Source of the DNA: Rhodocyclaceae bacterium
GTDB taxonomy: Bacteria > Pseudomonadota > Gammaproteobacteria > Burkholderiales > Rhodocyclaceae
NCBI GenBank assembly: GCA_022072095.1
Contig: JAJVIJ010000039.1
Coordinates: forward strand, 1 to 43,470
DNA length: 43,470 nt
Reading direction: 5' to 3'
Positions 30,742 to 38,207 of this stretch are shown one piece after another (within the stretch, counting starts at the first letter, position 1; each line of letters starts with the position of its first letter). Made by a program: the position numbers and the translations under genes. The notes under the pieces are model-generated. The model made no database searches. It was not told where the DNA came from and worked only from the letters and a program-made list of their open reading frames with translations.

Positions 30742-32031
30742 ATGAGCAACCCCAACAACAACCCATGGTCTCGCCGTCATTTCCTTCAGGCTTCGGGGGC
30801 TCTGATAGGCGCAGGCCTGGCTGGCTGCGCGAGCACCGCCCAGCGTGGCGTCGCTCGGGTCGTCGTGGTCGGCGGCGGGTATGCAGGTGCGACCTGTGCG
30901 CGCTACCTTCGGATGTGGAGTGACAACCGCATCGACGTCACACTCGTGGAACGCGACGCGGACTTCGTCTCCTGCCCGATGTCCAATCTGGTGGTCGGCG
31001 GCGTACGGCGCATCGAGGACATCACGCTAAGTCGCGAAAATCTCGCTCGCAGGCATGGCGTTCGGCTGCTGCGTGGCGAGGTTGCTGCCATCGACCTCGA
31101 CAAGAGACAGGTTCGATTGACGACCGACGAGCGTATCGCCTTCGATCGTTTGGTCGTCGCCCCGGGCATCGATTTTCTTTGGGACAGCGTACCCGGGCTA
31201 TCTGCGGAAATGGCCGATTCGACGGTTCTCCATGCCTGGAAAGCGGGTCCGCAGACGACGCGGCTGCACGAGCAGATCCGGTCGATGCGGGATGGCGGCA
31301 CGGTCGCGCTCTGCATTCCGAAGGCACCCTATCGTTGCCCCCCCGGCCCATACGAACGTGCCAGTACGATCGCGCACTATCTGAAGACCCACAAGCCCGG
31401 ATCGAAGGTATTGATCCTGGACGCCAACGACGACATCCAGTCGAAGAAAGGCTTGTTCCTGAAGGCCTGGGCGGACCACTATCCGGGCATGATCGAGTAC
31501 CGCAAGGACCACGTCATCAGCTCGGTCGATCCGACTAGCAAGACGGTACGGTTCGAGCTGGGCGAGACGGTCAGGGCGGATGTATTGAACGTCATCCCGG
31601 CCCAGCGTGCAGGGGATATCGCCAGACCATTCATCAACAGGAACGGGCGCTGGGTCGGCGTCAACTGGCTGTCCATGGAGGCGGAAGCCGCCGCGGGCGT
31701 GCACGTCCTTGGTGATGCCACGTTCTCGGCCCCGGGCATGCCGAAGTCCGGACACATGGCGAATCAGCACGCGAAGGTCGCCGCCGCGGCAATCATCAAC
31801 CTGCTCGGCGGGCAACCCATCAATGACCAGCCCGTCGTGATGAATACCTGCTACAGCTTCGTCACCGATCGAAGCGCCATGCATGTCGCGTCGGTTCATC
31901 AGTACGATGCTGGTGAGCGCACGTTCAAGACCGTCGCCGGTTCGGGCGGTCTGTCGACCACGGCGAGCGATAGGGAAGGCGATATCGCACTCGCCTGGGC
32001 ACGAAACATCTGGGCCGATGTCTTGGGATGA
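30742..32031 (+). CDS. fccB: flavocytochrome c sulfide dehydrogenase, FAD subunit
   Basis: A 429-aa flavoprotein of the FccB/sulfide:quinone reductase kind. The N-terminus is a Tat signal (SRRHFLQASGALIGAGLAG) ending in LAGC, a possible lipobox. The FAD dinucleotide fold VVVVGGGYAGATCARYL follows; the redox Cys of the family are visible in FVSCPMSNL and NTCYSFV, and the second nucleotide motif VHVLGDAT is near residue 330. It oxidises sulfide in the periplasm and hands electrons to FccA. ATG 30742 has GAGGG upstream; an ATG at 30727 overlaps the fccA stop. Confidence 0.85.
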   Translation: MSNPNNNPWSRRHFLQASGALIGAGLAGCASTAQRGVARVVVVGGGYAGATCARYLRMWSDNRIDVTLVERDADFVSCPMSNLVVGGVRRIEDITLSRENLARRHGVRLLRGEVAAIDLDKRQVRLTTDERIAFDRLVVAPGIDFLWDSVPGLSAEMADSTVLHAWKAGPQTTRLHEQIRSMRDGGTVALCIPKAPYRCPPGPYERASTIAHYLKTHKPGSKVLILDANDDIQSKKGLFLKAWADHYPGMIEYRKDHVISSVDPTSKTVRFELGETVRADVLNVIPAQRAGDIARPFINRNGRWVGVNWLSMEAEAAAGVHVLGDATFSAPGMPKSGHMANQHAKVAAAAIINLLGGQPINDQPVVMNTCYSFVTDRSAMHVASVHQYDAGERTFKTVAGSGGLSTTASDREGDIALAWARNIWADVLG

Positions 32032-32076
32032 GGACACCCGGTTTCACCCATCCGCACCCGACCCGGCATACGGTAC

Positions 32077-32105
32077 TTGAAAATCGAGGCCCCGGACCCG
32101 ATAAT
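32077..32105 (+). promoter_or_regulatory. sigma-70 promoter of the tmRNA gene
   Basis: TTGAAA (32077-32082) and GATAAT (32100-32105) are separated by exactly 17 bases, a near-consensus promoter. Transcription would begin near 32112, just before the acceptor piece of the tmRNA. Confidence 0.8.
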
Positions 32106-32111
32106 CATGGC

Positions 32112-32360
32112 ATGGTTGTAATTCCGGCAACCCGGAGGCGTTCTGGACAGGGGTTCGACTCCCCTCATCTCCACCCAAGCGCATGCATGCACGTGCTTTT
32201 CGGTGGGGATGCACCGGTTTCGACAGGGCGGGCAAAGGTGCGCAGGCAACCCGTCAGGCGATCGACGTTAATGAAGCAAAGCCATAAACGCCAACGATGA
32301 GCGTTTCGCAATCGCCGCCTAAGGCCATTGCCGAGGCCGCTTGAGCCTTGTCACCCAAGA
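32112..32360 (+). ncRNA. ssrA: circularly permuted two-piece tmRNA (ssrA)
   Basis: The 3' (acceptor) part comes first: a hairpin TCCGG-CAAC-CCGGA (32123-32136), a T-arm AGGGG-TTCGACT-CCCCT (32149-32165), then CATCTCC and A (32166-32173). A spacer (about 32176-32204) follows, then the 5' part starting GGGGATG (32205-32211), which pairs with CATCTCC, and a segment reading CACCGGTTTCGACAGGG. The tag frame is GCC at 32290 to TAA 32320-32322, encoding ANDERFAIAA. The mature RNA must be two molecules held by the acceptor stem after the spacer is cut out. CCA is not encoded (ACCC). tmRNA frees stalled ribosomes with SmpB. Permuted tmRNA genes are known in some betaproteobacteria, alphaproteobacteria and cyanobacteria. 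The outer ends of both pieces are estimates. Confidence 0.9.
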
Positions 32361-32365
32361 AAAGC

Positions 32366-32395
32366 CGACGGGGACCTCGGTCCCCGTCGTTATTT
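32366..32395. terminator. bidirectional terminator between tmRNA and acyl-CoA dehydrogenase genes
   Basis: An 11-bp perfect stem, CGACGGGGACC (32366-32376) with GGTCCCCGTCG (32379-32389). It is followed by TTATTT on the plus strand and by GCTTTTCTT on the minus strand. It would stop both the tmRNA transcript and the dehydrogenase transcript, whose stop codon is at 32412. Confidence 0.85.
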
Positions 32396-32411
32396 CAAGC
32401 CCCCACGATCA

Positions 32412-33581
32412 TCAGTACGATCTCGGCATCCCCATGACGTGCTCCGCTATGAAGTTGAGCAGCATTTCCCGGTTGATCGGTCCGGTGCGGAACAGGCGGA
32501 CCAGCGGATAGAGATCGAAGATGCCGTACTCCTTGGTGAACCCATTGCCGCCAAAGCACTGAATGGCCGCATCGACGGCGTGGCAGGCGGCTTCGGCGGC
32601 ATAGTACTTGGCCATGTTGGAAAACTCTCCCGCCGGGACCCCATGGTCGTAGGCCCACGCGGCCTTGTGGGTCATCAGCGCCGCCATCTCGATCTCCGCC
32701 TTTGCGATGGCCAAGGGATGCTGCAAACCCTGGTAGGCACCGATCGGGACATTGTTGAACAGGCGCCGTTCGGCGGCATAAGCAACCGCCTTGCCCAGCG
32801 CAAAGCGTCCGAGACCCACGGCCATGGCAGCGACCAGGATGCGTTCCGGATTGAGGCTGTCGAACAGCAGTTCGAAACCGCGTCCAACCTCCCCCAGCAC
32901 GTCGTCCGGCGACAGTTCGACATTGTCGAAAAACACGAGCCACTGCTTTTCCGGGACCTGAACGCTGACCGGAATGTATTGCAGACTGATGCCCGGCGCC
33001 TTCATGTCCACAATGAACAGCGTGAAACCGTCGGACTTCTTCCTGACCTCGGCCAAAGGTGTCGTGCGCGTCACGACCAAGGCGTAGTCCGAATCGCCGG
33101 CATCGGTGATGAACACCTTCTGCCCGGACAGAAGGAATTTTCCGCCCTGCTCGCGCGCAAAGGTCGTCGCCGCCATGGTGTTGGTCCCGGCGTTGGGCTC
33201 CGTGATGGCGAAGCAGAACCTAATCTTGCCCTGGCAGCAATCCGGAAGAAAGCGTTGCTTCTGCGCCTCGGTGCCGAACTTGTCGATCGGGCTCATGGAC
33301 ATCGTGGCACCGACGACCAGGCTGAGCATGGGAATACCGTTGTTCGACATGCCTTCACTGAACAACGCGGCCTCGAGCATGCCGAGACCGGAGCCCCCAT
33401 AGCGCTCGGACACCATGAGGCCGAGAAAGCCGTCGGCCGCGATCTTGCGGTACATCTCGGCCGGGAATGCCTTCTTCTCGGCGCAGGCCATCCAGTACTT
33501 GCGATCGAATTCACGCGCGAGACTGTCGCCATAGCTGTAGATCAACTGCTGCTCATGGCTCAGGTCGAAATTCAGCATCAT
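32412..33581 (-). CDS. acyl-CoA dehydrogenase (third of tandem trio)
   Basis: A 389-aa FAD enzyme that introduces the alpha-beta double bond in an acyl-CoA and reduces electron-transfer flavoprotein. The family signature FCFAITEPNAGTNT lies at ~120-134, the second motif GGNGFTKEYGIFD near residue 355, and the chain ends MGMPRSY. The usual C-terminal Y-E-G-T base is missing, but an NPER Glu (~residue 245) sits where isovaleryl- and long-chain dehydrogenases hold their base. It is last in the trio, 66 bases after the middle copy. GAGGAG precedes two adjacent ATGs. Substrate unknown. Confidence 0.9.
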   Translation of the reverse strand: MMLNFDLSHEQQLIYSYGDSLAREFDRKYWMACAEKKAFPAEMYRKIAADGFLGLMVSERYGGSGLGMLEAALFSEGMSNNGIPMLSLVVGATMSMSPIDKFGTEAQKQRFLPDCCQGKIRFCFAITEPNAGTNTMAATTFAREQGGKFLLSGQKVFITDAGDSDYALVVTRTTPLAEVRKKSDGFTLFIVDMKAPGISLQYIPVSVQVPEKQWLVFFDNVELSPDDVLGEVGRGFELLFDSLNPERILVAAMAVGLGRFALGKAVAYAAERRLFNNVPIGAYQGLQHPLAIAKAEIEMAALMTHKAAWAYDHGVPAGEFSNMAKYYAAEAACHAVDAAIQCFGGNGFTKEYGIFDLYPLVRLFRTGPINREMLLNFIAEHVMGMPRSY

Positions 33582-33619
33582 TTCTCCTCGTCACCGACGG
33601 TGCAGGCGATTCAACAGGA

Positions 33620-33637
33620 GGCGGGACCGAGCCCGCC
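33620..33637 (-). other. intercistronic hairpin
   Basis: GGCGGG (33620-33625) and CCCGCC (33632-33637) form a 6-bp stem with a 6-base loop, between the second and third dehydrogenase genes. There is no T-tract. It may be a processing or stability element of the transcript. Confidence 0.35.
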
Positions 33638-33647
33638 CGGTACCGAC

Positions 33648-34811
33648 TCAATAGGAACGTGGCAGGCCCATGACATGTTCGCCGATGTAATTCAGGATCA
33701 TTTCCCGGTTGATCGGTGCAGTGCGCATCAGCCTGATCAACGGGTAAATGTCGAAGATGCCGTACTCCTTGGTGAAGCCGTTGCCGCCGAAACACTGGAT
33801 GGCGTTGTCGACCGCGCGACAACCCGCCTCGGCCGCATAGTACTTGGCCATATTCGCATACTCACCGGACGGCAAACCCTTGTCATAGGCCCAGGCGGCC
33901 TTCCGTGTCATCAGGCTCGCCATTTCGATCTCGGTCTTCGAGGCGGCCAGCGGATGCTGCAGGCCCTGGTAGGCACCAATCGGGACATCGTTGAACAGGC
34001 GCCGCTCGTTGCAGTATGCGACCGCCCGTTCGAGCGCATACCGTCCCAAGCCCACGCCTATCCCGGCCGCCAGAATGCGTTCCGGATTGAGGCTGTCGAA
34101 CAGGATATCGAAGCCCCTGCCAATCTCCCCGAGCGCATCGTCCGGGCCCAGCTCGACGTTGTCAAAGAACAGCTGCCACTGCTTTTCCGGAATGGTGACA
34201 CTGACCGGAATGTACTGCTTGGTGATGCGCGGGTCGTTCATGTTGACGATGAACAACGTGAACCCGTCGGTTTTTTTCTTGACCTTGTCATGGGGTGTGG
34301 TACGCGTGACCACCAGCCCGAAATCCGAGCCTTCGGCATCGGTAATGAAGGTCTTCTGACCGTTGAGATAGAACTTTCCGTTCTGCTCGCGGGCCTGCGT
34401 GGTCGCCAGCATCGTATTCGTTCCGGCGTTCGGCTCGGTGATCGCGAAACAAAAGCGGATCTTGCCCTTGCAGCAATCGGGCAGGTAGCGCTGCTTCTGC
34501 TCCTCGGTGCCGAACTTGTCGATCGGGCTCATCGACATGGTCGCGCCGACGATCAGACTGAGCATCGGAATGCCGGCTTCGGCAAGCCCTTCGCTGAACA
34601 GAGCGGCCTCGATCATGCCTAGGCCGGAGCCGCCGTATTTCTCCGAAACCATCAAGCCCAGAAAGCCGTCCGCGGCAACCTGCTGGTACATCGCGGTCGG
34701 AAACTCCCGTTTTTCCGCACACGCCATCCAATACTTGCGGTCATATTTCTTCGCAAGCCTGTGGCCATACTCGTAAATCATCTGCTGCTCTTGCGTCAAA
34801 TCGAAGTCCAT
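33648..34811 (-). CDS. acyl-CoA dehydrogenase (second of tandem trio)
   Basis: A 387-aa paralogue of its two neighbours, very similar along its whole length. FCFAITEPNAGTNT at 120-133, the probable base Glu244 in NPER, and ending GLPRSY. It differs mostly at ~60-75 and ~185-200, parts that can affect substrate fit. Placed 33 bases after the first copy; the trio is one probable operon. Like the others it lacks signal or membrane segments and would act in the cytoplasm with electron-transfer flavoprotein, whose genes are not in the window. Confidence 0.9.
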   Translation of the reverse strand: MDFDLTQEQQMIYEYGHRLAKKYDRKYWMACAEKREFPTAMYQQVAADGFLGLMVSEKYGGSGLGMIEAALFSEGLAEAGIPMLSLIVGATMSMSPIDKFGTEEQKQRYLPDCCKGKIRFCFAITEPNAGTNTMLATTQAREQNGKFYLNGQKTFITDAEGSDFGLVVTRTTPHDKVKKKTDGFTLFIVNMNDPRITKQYIPVSVTIPEKQWQLFFDNVELGPDDALGEIGRGFDILFDSLNPERILAAGIGVGLGRYALERAVAYCNERRLFNDVPIGAYQGLQHPLAASKTEIEMASLMTRKAAWAYDKGLPSGEYANMAKYYAAEAGCRAVDNAIQCFGGNGFTKEYGIFDIYPLIRLMRTAPINREMILNYIGEHVMGLPRSY

Positions 34812-34844
34812 CGTGTTCTCCGTATCAAGTGTCGCCAGCGCCGA

Positions 34845-36008
34845 TCAATACGAACGGGGCAGGCCCATGACATGTTCGCCGATGTAGTTCAGGATCATTT
34901 CCCGATTCAGCGGTGCCGTTTTCAGCAAGCGGACCAGCGGATAAATGTCGAAGATGCCGTATTCCTTGGTGAAGCCGTTGCCGCCGAAGCACTGCACCGC
35001 GGCATCGACCGCGCGAATGCCGGCGTCCGCCGCGGCGACCTTGGCCATGTTCGAGAATTCGCCGGCTTCGCGGCCCTGATCGAACACATAGGCGGCCTTC
35101 AAGGCCATCAACGAGGCCATTTCGATCTCGGTCTTGGCTGCGGCGAGCGGGTGTTGTAGCCCCTGGTAGGCGCCGATCGGGACGTTGTTGAACAGCCGTC
35201 GCTCCTTGGTGTATTCGACGGCGCGATCGAGCGCGTACCGACCCAGACCACAGCAAATCGCAGCCACCAGGATGCGTTCCGGATTCAGGCTCTGGAACAG
35301 GATGCCAAACCCCTTGTCGACTTCGCCGACGACGTCCTCGGGCCCGAGATCGACCTCATCGAAAAACAGCTGCCATTGCGTTTCCGGCATGTTGATCGCG
35401 ACCGGGATCAGCGTTTTCTGGATACCTTTTTTCTTGAGATCCAGTACAAACAGCGTGAAGCCGTCGGTTTTCTTGGTGACCTCGTTATGCGGTTTGGTCC
35501 GGGTCACCACCAGCGCATAATCCGAGCCGTCCGCGTCAGAGATGAACACCTTTTGGCCGGACAGCGAATAGCGGTCCCCCTTTTTCTTCGCGATCGATGT
35601 GATCTGGATCGTATTGGTCCCGGCACCCGGCTCGGTAATGGCAAAGCAGAAGCGCGTACGACCTTTGCAGGCATCCGGCAGATAGCGTTTTTTCTGCTCT
35701 TCGGTACCATGTTTGGCGATGAATCCGACGCTCATCGTGGCTCCGACCACCAGACTCAATAGCGGGATGCCATGATTGGACAGTCCTTCGAGAAACAGGT
35801 GCATCTCGGTCATGCCCTGGCCCGCCCCACCGTAGGCTTCCGGCACCATCATCCCCACAAAGCCGTCGGCCGCGACCTTGTCATACATTTCCTGAGGGAA
35901 GCGCTTCTGCTCGGCACAGGCCAGCCAGTACTTCCGGTCAAATTGTTTGACCAGGCTGTTCCCGTACTCGTAAATCATCCGTTGTTCCTGGCTGAGTTCG
36001 AAATCCAT
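34845..36008 (-). CDS. acyl-CoA dehydrogenase (first of tandem trio)
   Basis: A 387-aa acyl-CoA dehydrogenase; FCFAITEPGAGTNT at 120-133, NPER with Glu244, GGNGFTKEYGIFDIY near 355 and ending MGLPRSY. It is the most divergent of the three (for example VPEAYGGAGQGMTEMHLFLEG in place of VSEKYGGSGLGMIEAALFSEG), so the copies are not recent identical duplicates. It leads the operon, reading away from the racemase-like gene. An AGGAGGAGACACGC leader precedes its ATG. Confidence 0.9.
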   Translation of the reverse strand: MDFELSQEQRMIYEYGNSLVKQFDRKYWLACAEQKRFPQEMYDKVAADGFVGMMVPEAYGGAGQGMTEMHLFLEGLSNHGIPLLSLVVGATMSVGFIAKHGTEEQKKRYLPDACKGRTRFCFAITEPGAGTNTIQITSIAKKKGDRYSLSGQKVFISDADGSDYALVVTRTKPHNEVTKKTDGFTLFVLDLKKKGIQKTLIPVAINMPETQWQLFFDEVDLGPEDVVGEVDKGFGILFQSLNPERILVAAICCGLGRYALDRAVEYTKERRLFNNVPIGAYQGLQHPLAAAKTEIEMASLMALKAAYVFDQGREAGEFSNMAKVAAADAGIRAVDAAVQCFGGNGFTKEYGIFDIYPLVRLLKTAPLNREMILNYIGEHVMGLPRSY

Positions 36009-36086
36009 GCGTGTCTCCTCCTCATGACGCGACCGACAAGATCGGGCCGAGGTTCATCGGCACCCATGCTCCGCCGTCGTCGATTG

Positions 36087-36111
36087 CAGTGGTTACTACT
36101 TCAGTGGTTAC
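36087..36111. repeat. direct repeat CAGTGGTTAC, 15-base period
   Basis: Two exact copies of a 10-mer, 15 bases apart, 79 to 103 bases upstream of the first dehydrogenase. They may be regulator half-sites for the trio; no known consensus is recognised. Confidence 0.45.
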
Positions 36112-36305
36112 AATTGGTACCTACAAAGCGTGGCGCCAAGCGGGAGTGACTCCCAAGAGGCCCCCGAAAGCGCGGTCGGGTTCGCCGCCCCCTTTATTCC
36201 CCGATTCGCATCGATGCGCCTCGATGCGCCGAAGCCACCGGGTCGTACCACGGTATGGAACGCGGCGGCGTGGTCGTTACCCACGATCCATAACGACACG
36301 AGTGT

Positions 36306-36329
36306 ACCAACAAATGTCATGACGTTGGT
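36306..36329. repeat. inverted repeat ACCAAC-N12-GTTGGT
   Basis: A 6-bp inverted repeat with a 12-base spacer, about 80 bases before the racemase-like gene. It is a candidate operator for that gene. Chance occurrence is possible. Confidence 0.35.
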
Positions 36330-36409
36330 GCGAGTATTCCGTCATCGGAGCCGAGGGACGGACACCGCCGACGCGACAGCAGCTTGATTTCTAGAGAGAG
36401 GAGATGGTG

Positions 36410-37558
36410 ATGAGCGAACTGGCCTTGTCTGGAATCCGGGTACTTGATCTGACGGAACTGTTGCCCGGACCGTTTGCCACGCAGATGCTGGCGGACATGG
36501 GTGCCGAAGTGATCAAGATCGAGCGCCCGAAAGTTGGCGACAACGCGCGGAACATGCTGGCGGGCGTGTTTCGCATGGTCAATCGTGGCAAGAAGAGTGT
36601 CACGCTCAACCTCAAGACCGAGGAAGGCCGAGACGCACTGAAGCGCCTGGTTCGCGACGCGGACATCCTCGCGGAAGGCTACCGACCAGGCGTCACCAAG
36701 CGGCTCGGGATCGACTATGACACCCTGAAGGCGATCAATCCGCGGCTCATCTATGCTTCGATTTCCGGTTTCGGCCAGACCGGACCATATCGCGATGTCC
36801 CCGGACACGACCTCAACTACATGGCGGTGGGCGGTGCCACGGCTTTGTGCGGCACGCCGGACGGCCCGCCGGAACAGGCGGTCGGCGTGCCGGTCGCGGA
36901 CCTGTCCGGCAGTTTCTACACGACCATCTCGGTGTTGGCGGCGCTGCAGCTGCGCGCCCGCACCGGCCAGGGCCAGTTTCTCGACGTGTCCATTACCGAC
37001 GCAGTGCTGACCGTGGTTTCGCCCCGCCTCGGTACGGCACAGGAAAACCCGGCATTCACGAAAAAGGACATCCTGCGTCGCGCCGGCTACGGCATCTACG
37101 AGACCCGGGACAAGCGCTACGTCGCCGTGGGCGCGATCGAGGATCACTTCTGGCATGCGCTGGTGAAGGTGCTGGCGATTCCGGCCCTGGAGGATGCACG
37201 CTATGCGAAATCACCCGAGCGCTGGCAGTACACGGAACAGATCGAACCGCTGATCCGCGAAAAGATGCTGAGCCGAACCCATGATGAATGGATCAAGATC
37301 CTGAACGACAACGATGTGCCGGTGACCACCGTCACATCGCTGTCCAGCATTTTCGAAGAACCCCAGTTCACGCAGCGCGGCATGTTCATCAAGGGCCATG
37401 GCGTTCAATATGTGAACTTTCCGGTGCCGATGCAGGGCGTCGATGCCCGGCGCCATGGCGAGTCGCCTGCGCTGGGTGCCAACACCGTCGAAATCCTGTC
37501 GCGTGCCGGCCTTACGGCCAGCGATATCGAGGCCCTGAAAGCCAAAGGCGCGGCCTGA
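36410..37558 (+). CDS. family III CoA enzyme, alpha-methylacyl-CoA racemase-like
   Basis: A 382-aa member of the CaiB/BaiF family. It carries PGHDLNY with His133 and Asp134, Asp164 in PVADLSG and Glu244 in VGAIE. His, Asp and Glu at these places are the catalytic set of alpha-methylacyl-CoA racemase, which inverts the 2-methyl centre of branched acyl-CoAs. Plain CoA-transferases lack the GHD motif. So racemase is the better guess, though the family is hard to sort. ATG 36410 has AGGAG six bases ahead; ATG 36404 is too close to it. It leads a short operon with the MaoC gene. Confidence 0.78.
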   Translation: MSELALSGIRVLDLTELLPGPFATQMLADMGAEVIKIERPKVGDNARNMLAGVFRMVNRGKKSVTLNLKTEEGRDALKRLVRDADILAEGYRPGVTKRLGIDYDTLKAINPRLIYASISGFGQTGPYRDVPGHDLNYMAVGGATALCGTPDGPPEQAVGVPVADLSGSFYTTISVLAALQLRARTGQGQFLDVSITDAVLTVVSPRLGTAQENPAFTKKDILRRAGYGIYETRDKRYVAVGAIEDHFWHALVKVLAIPALEDARYAKSPERWQYTEQIEPLIREKMLSRTHDEWIKILNDNDVPVTTVTSLSSIFEEPQFTQRGMFIKGHGVQYVNFPVPMQGVDARRHGESPALGANTVEILSRAGLTASDIEALKAKGAA

Positions 37559-37639
37559 GCCACCCAAAGGACGGACAGTGGGCAGGCATCGTTCGCGATG
37601 CTTGTCGAACGCTGCCCAACAACCGCTGGAGGAATTTGC

Positions 37640-38134
37640 ATGAGCAACATGATGACGCCGGAAATGCTGAAGAGCCTGGATGCCCAGACCATCTACTGGG
37701 ACGACCTCAATATCGGCGACCGTTTCGTCACATCCGGTCGTACCGTGACCGAAGCCGATATCGTGAACTTCGCCGGTCTGTCGGCTGATTACAACTCATT
37801 GCACATCGATGCCGAGTTCGCTTCCAAATCGCCCCATGGCCAGCGCCTTGCGCACGGACTGCTGGTGCTGGCGGTCGTCTCCGGGCTGACCACGCGCCAC
37901 CCGATCACGAAGCTGATGGAGAAGGCGATCATCGGACTCGCCGGACTGCAATGTCGCTGGGTCAGGCCGACCTTCATCGGCGACACCTTGCACGTCGTCG
38001 TCGAAGTCACGACCAAGGATGCGGGCAAGAAGCCCGGCCGCGGCAGCCTGACACTGACCCGAACCGCGGTCAATCAGCGCGGTGAAACGGTCATGGAAAG
38101 TGACTGGAAGGTCGTCATGGCGATGCGCGGCTGA
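37640..38134 (+). CDS. MaoC-type hydratase (hot-dog fold)
   Basis: A 164-aa R-specific enoyl-CoA hydratase-like protein. The catalytic D-x4-H pair is Asp50 and His55 (SADYNSLHID), followed by the GQRLAHGLL helix of the fold. It would add water to, or remove it from, an acyl-CoA formed by the dehydrogenases. GGAGG precedes ATG 37640. It is 81 bases after the racemase-like gene and converges with the SDR gene. Confidence 0.85.
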   Translation: MSNMMTPEMLKSLDAQTIYWDDLNIGDRFVTSGRTVTEADIVNFAGLSADYNSLHIDAEFASKSPHGQRLAHGLLVLAVVSGLTTRHPITKLMEKAIIGLAGLQCRWVRPTFIGDTLHVVVEVTTKDAGKKPGRGSLTLTRTAVNQRGETVMESDWKVVMAMRG

Positions 38135-38207
38135 ATTCGATTGTGCGCCGGCAGCACGTCCCCCCGTGCCGAACCGCGGTCGGTTCGGCCGGGAATGGAT
38201 TGGGATG

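Larger units (their letters stand above)
36009..36409. other. divergent control region of the acyl-CoA island
   Basis: About 400 bases with no convincing gene, between the dehydrogenase trio and the racemase-like gene. It holds a direct repeat CAGTGGTTAC (36087-36096 and 36102-36111), a tandem repeat TCGATGCGCC (36211-36220 and 36221-36230) and an inverted repeat ACCAAC-N12-GTTGGT (36306-36329). No consensus promoter stands out. AGGAG at 36399-36403 is the ribosome-binding site for the gene at 36410. Confidence 0.6.

Noticed and set aside
32100-32176. A degenerate or truncated tRNA gene with only a T-arm and acceptor strand
   Set aside because: The pairing partner of the acceptor strand is the GGGGATG just downstream, followed by a tmRNA tag frame, so it is the acceptor piece of a permuted tmRNA.
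32328-34622. A 764-codon open frame on the plus strand opposite two acyl-CoA dehydrogenases
   Set aside because: It runs antisense to two well-supported paralogous genes, and its two halves repeat each other because the genes underneath do. It has no family features; it is a shadow of GC-rich codon use.
32412-36008. The three acyl-CoA dehydrogenases as catalytically dead enzymes, since the usual C-terminal catalytic Glu motif is missing
   Set aside because: A conserved NPER Glu lies where isovaleryl- and long-chain acyl-CoA dehydrogenases carry their base, so activity is likely.
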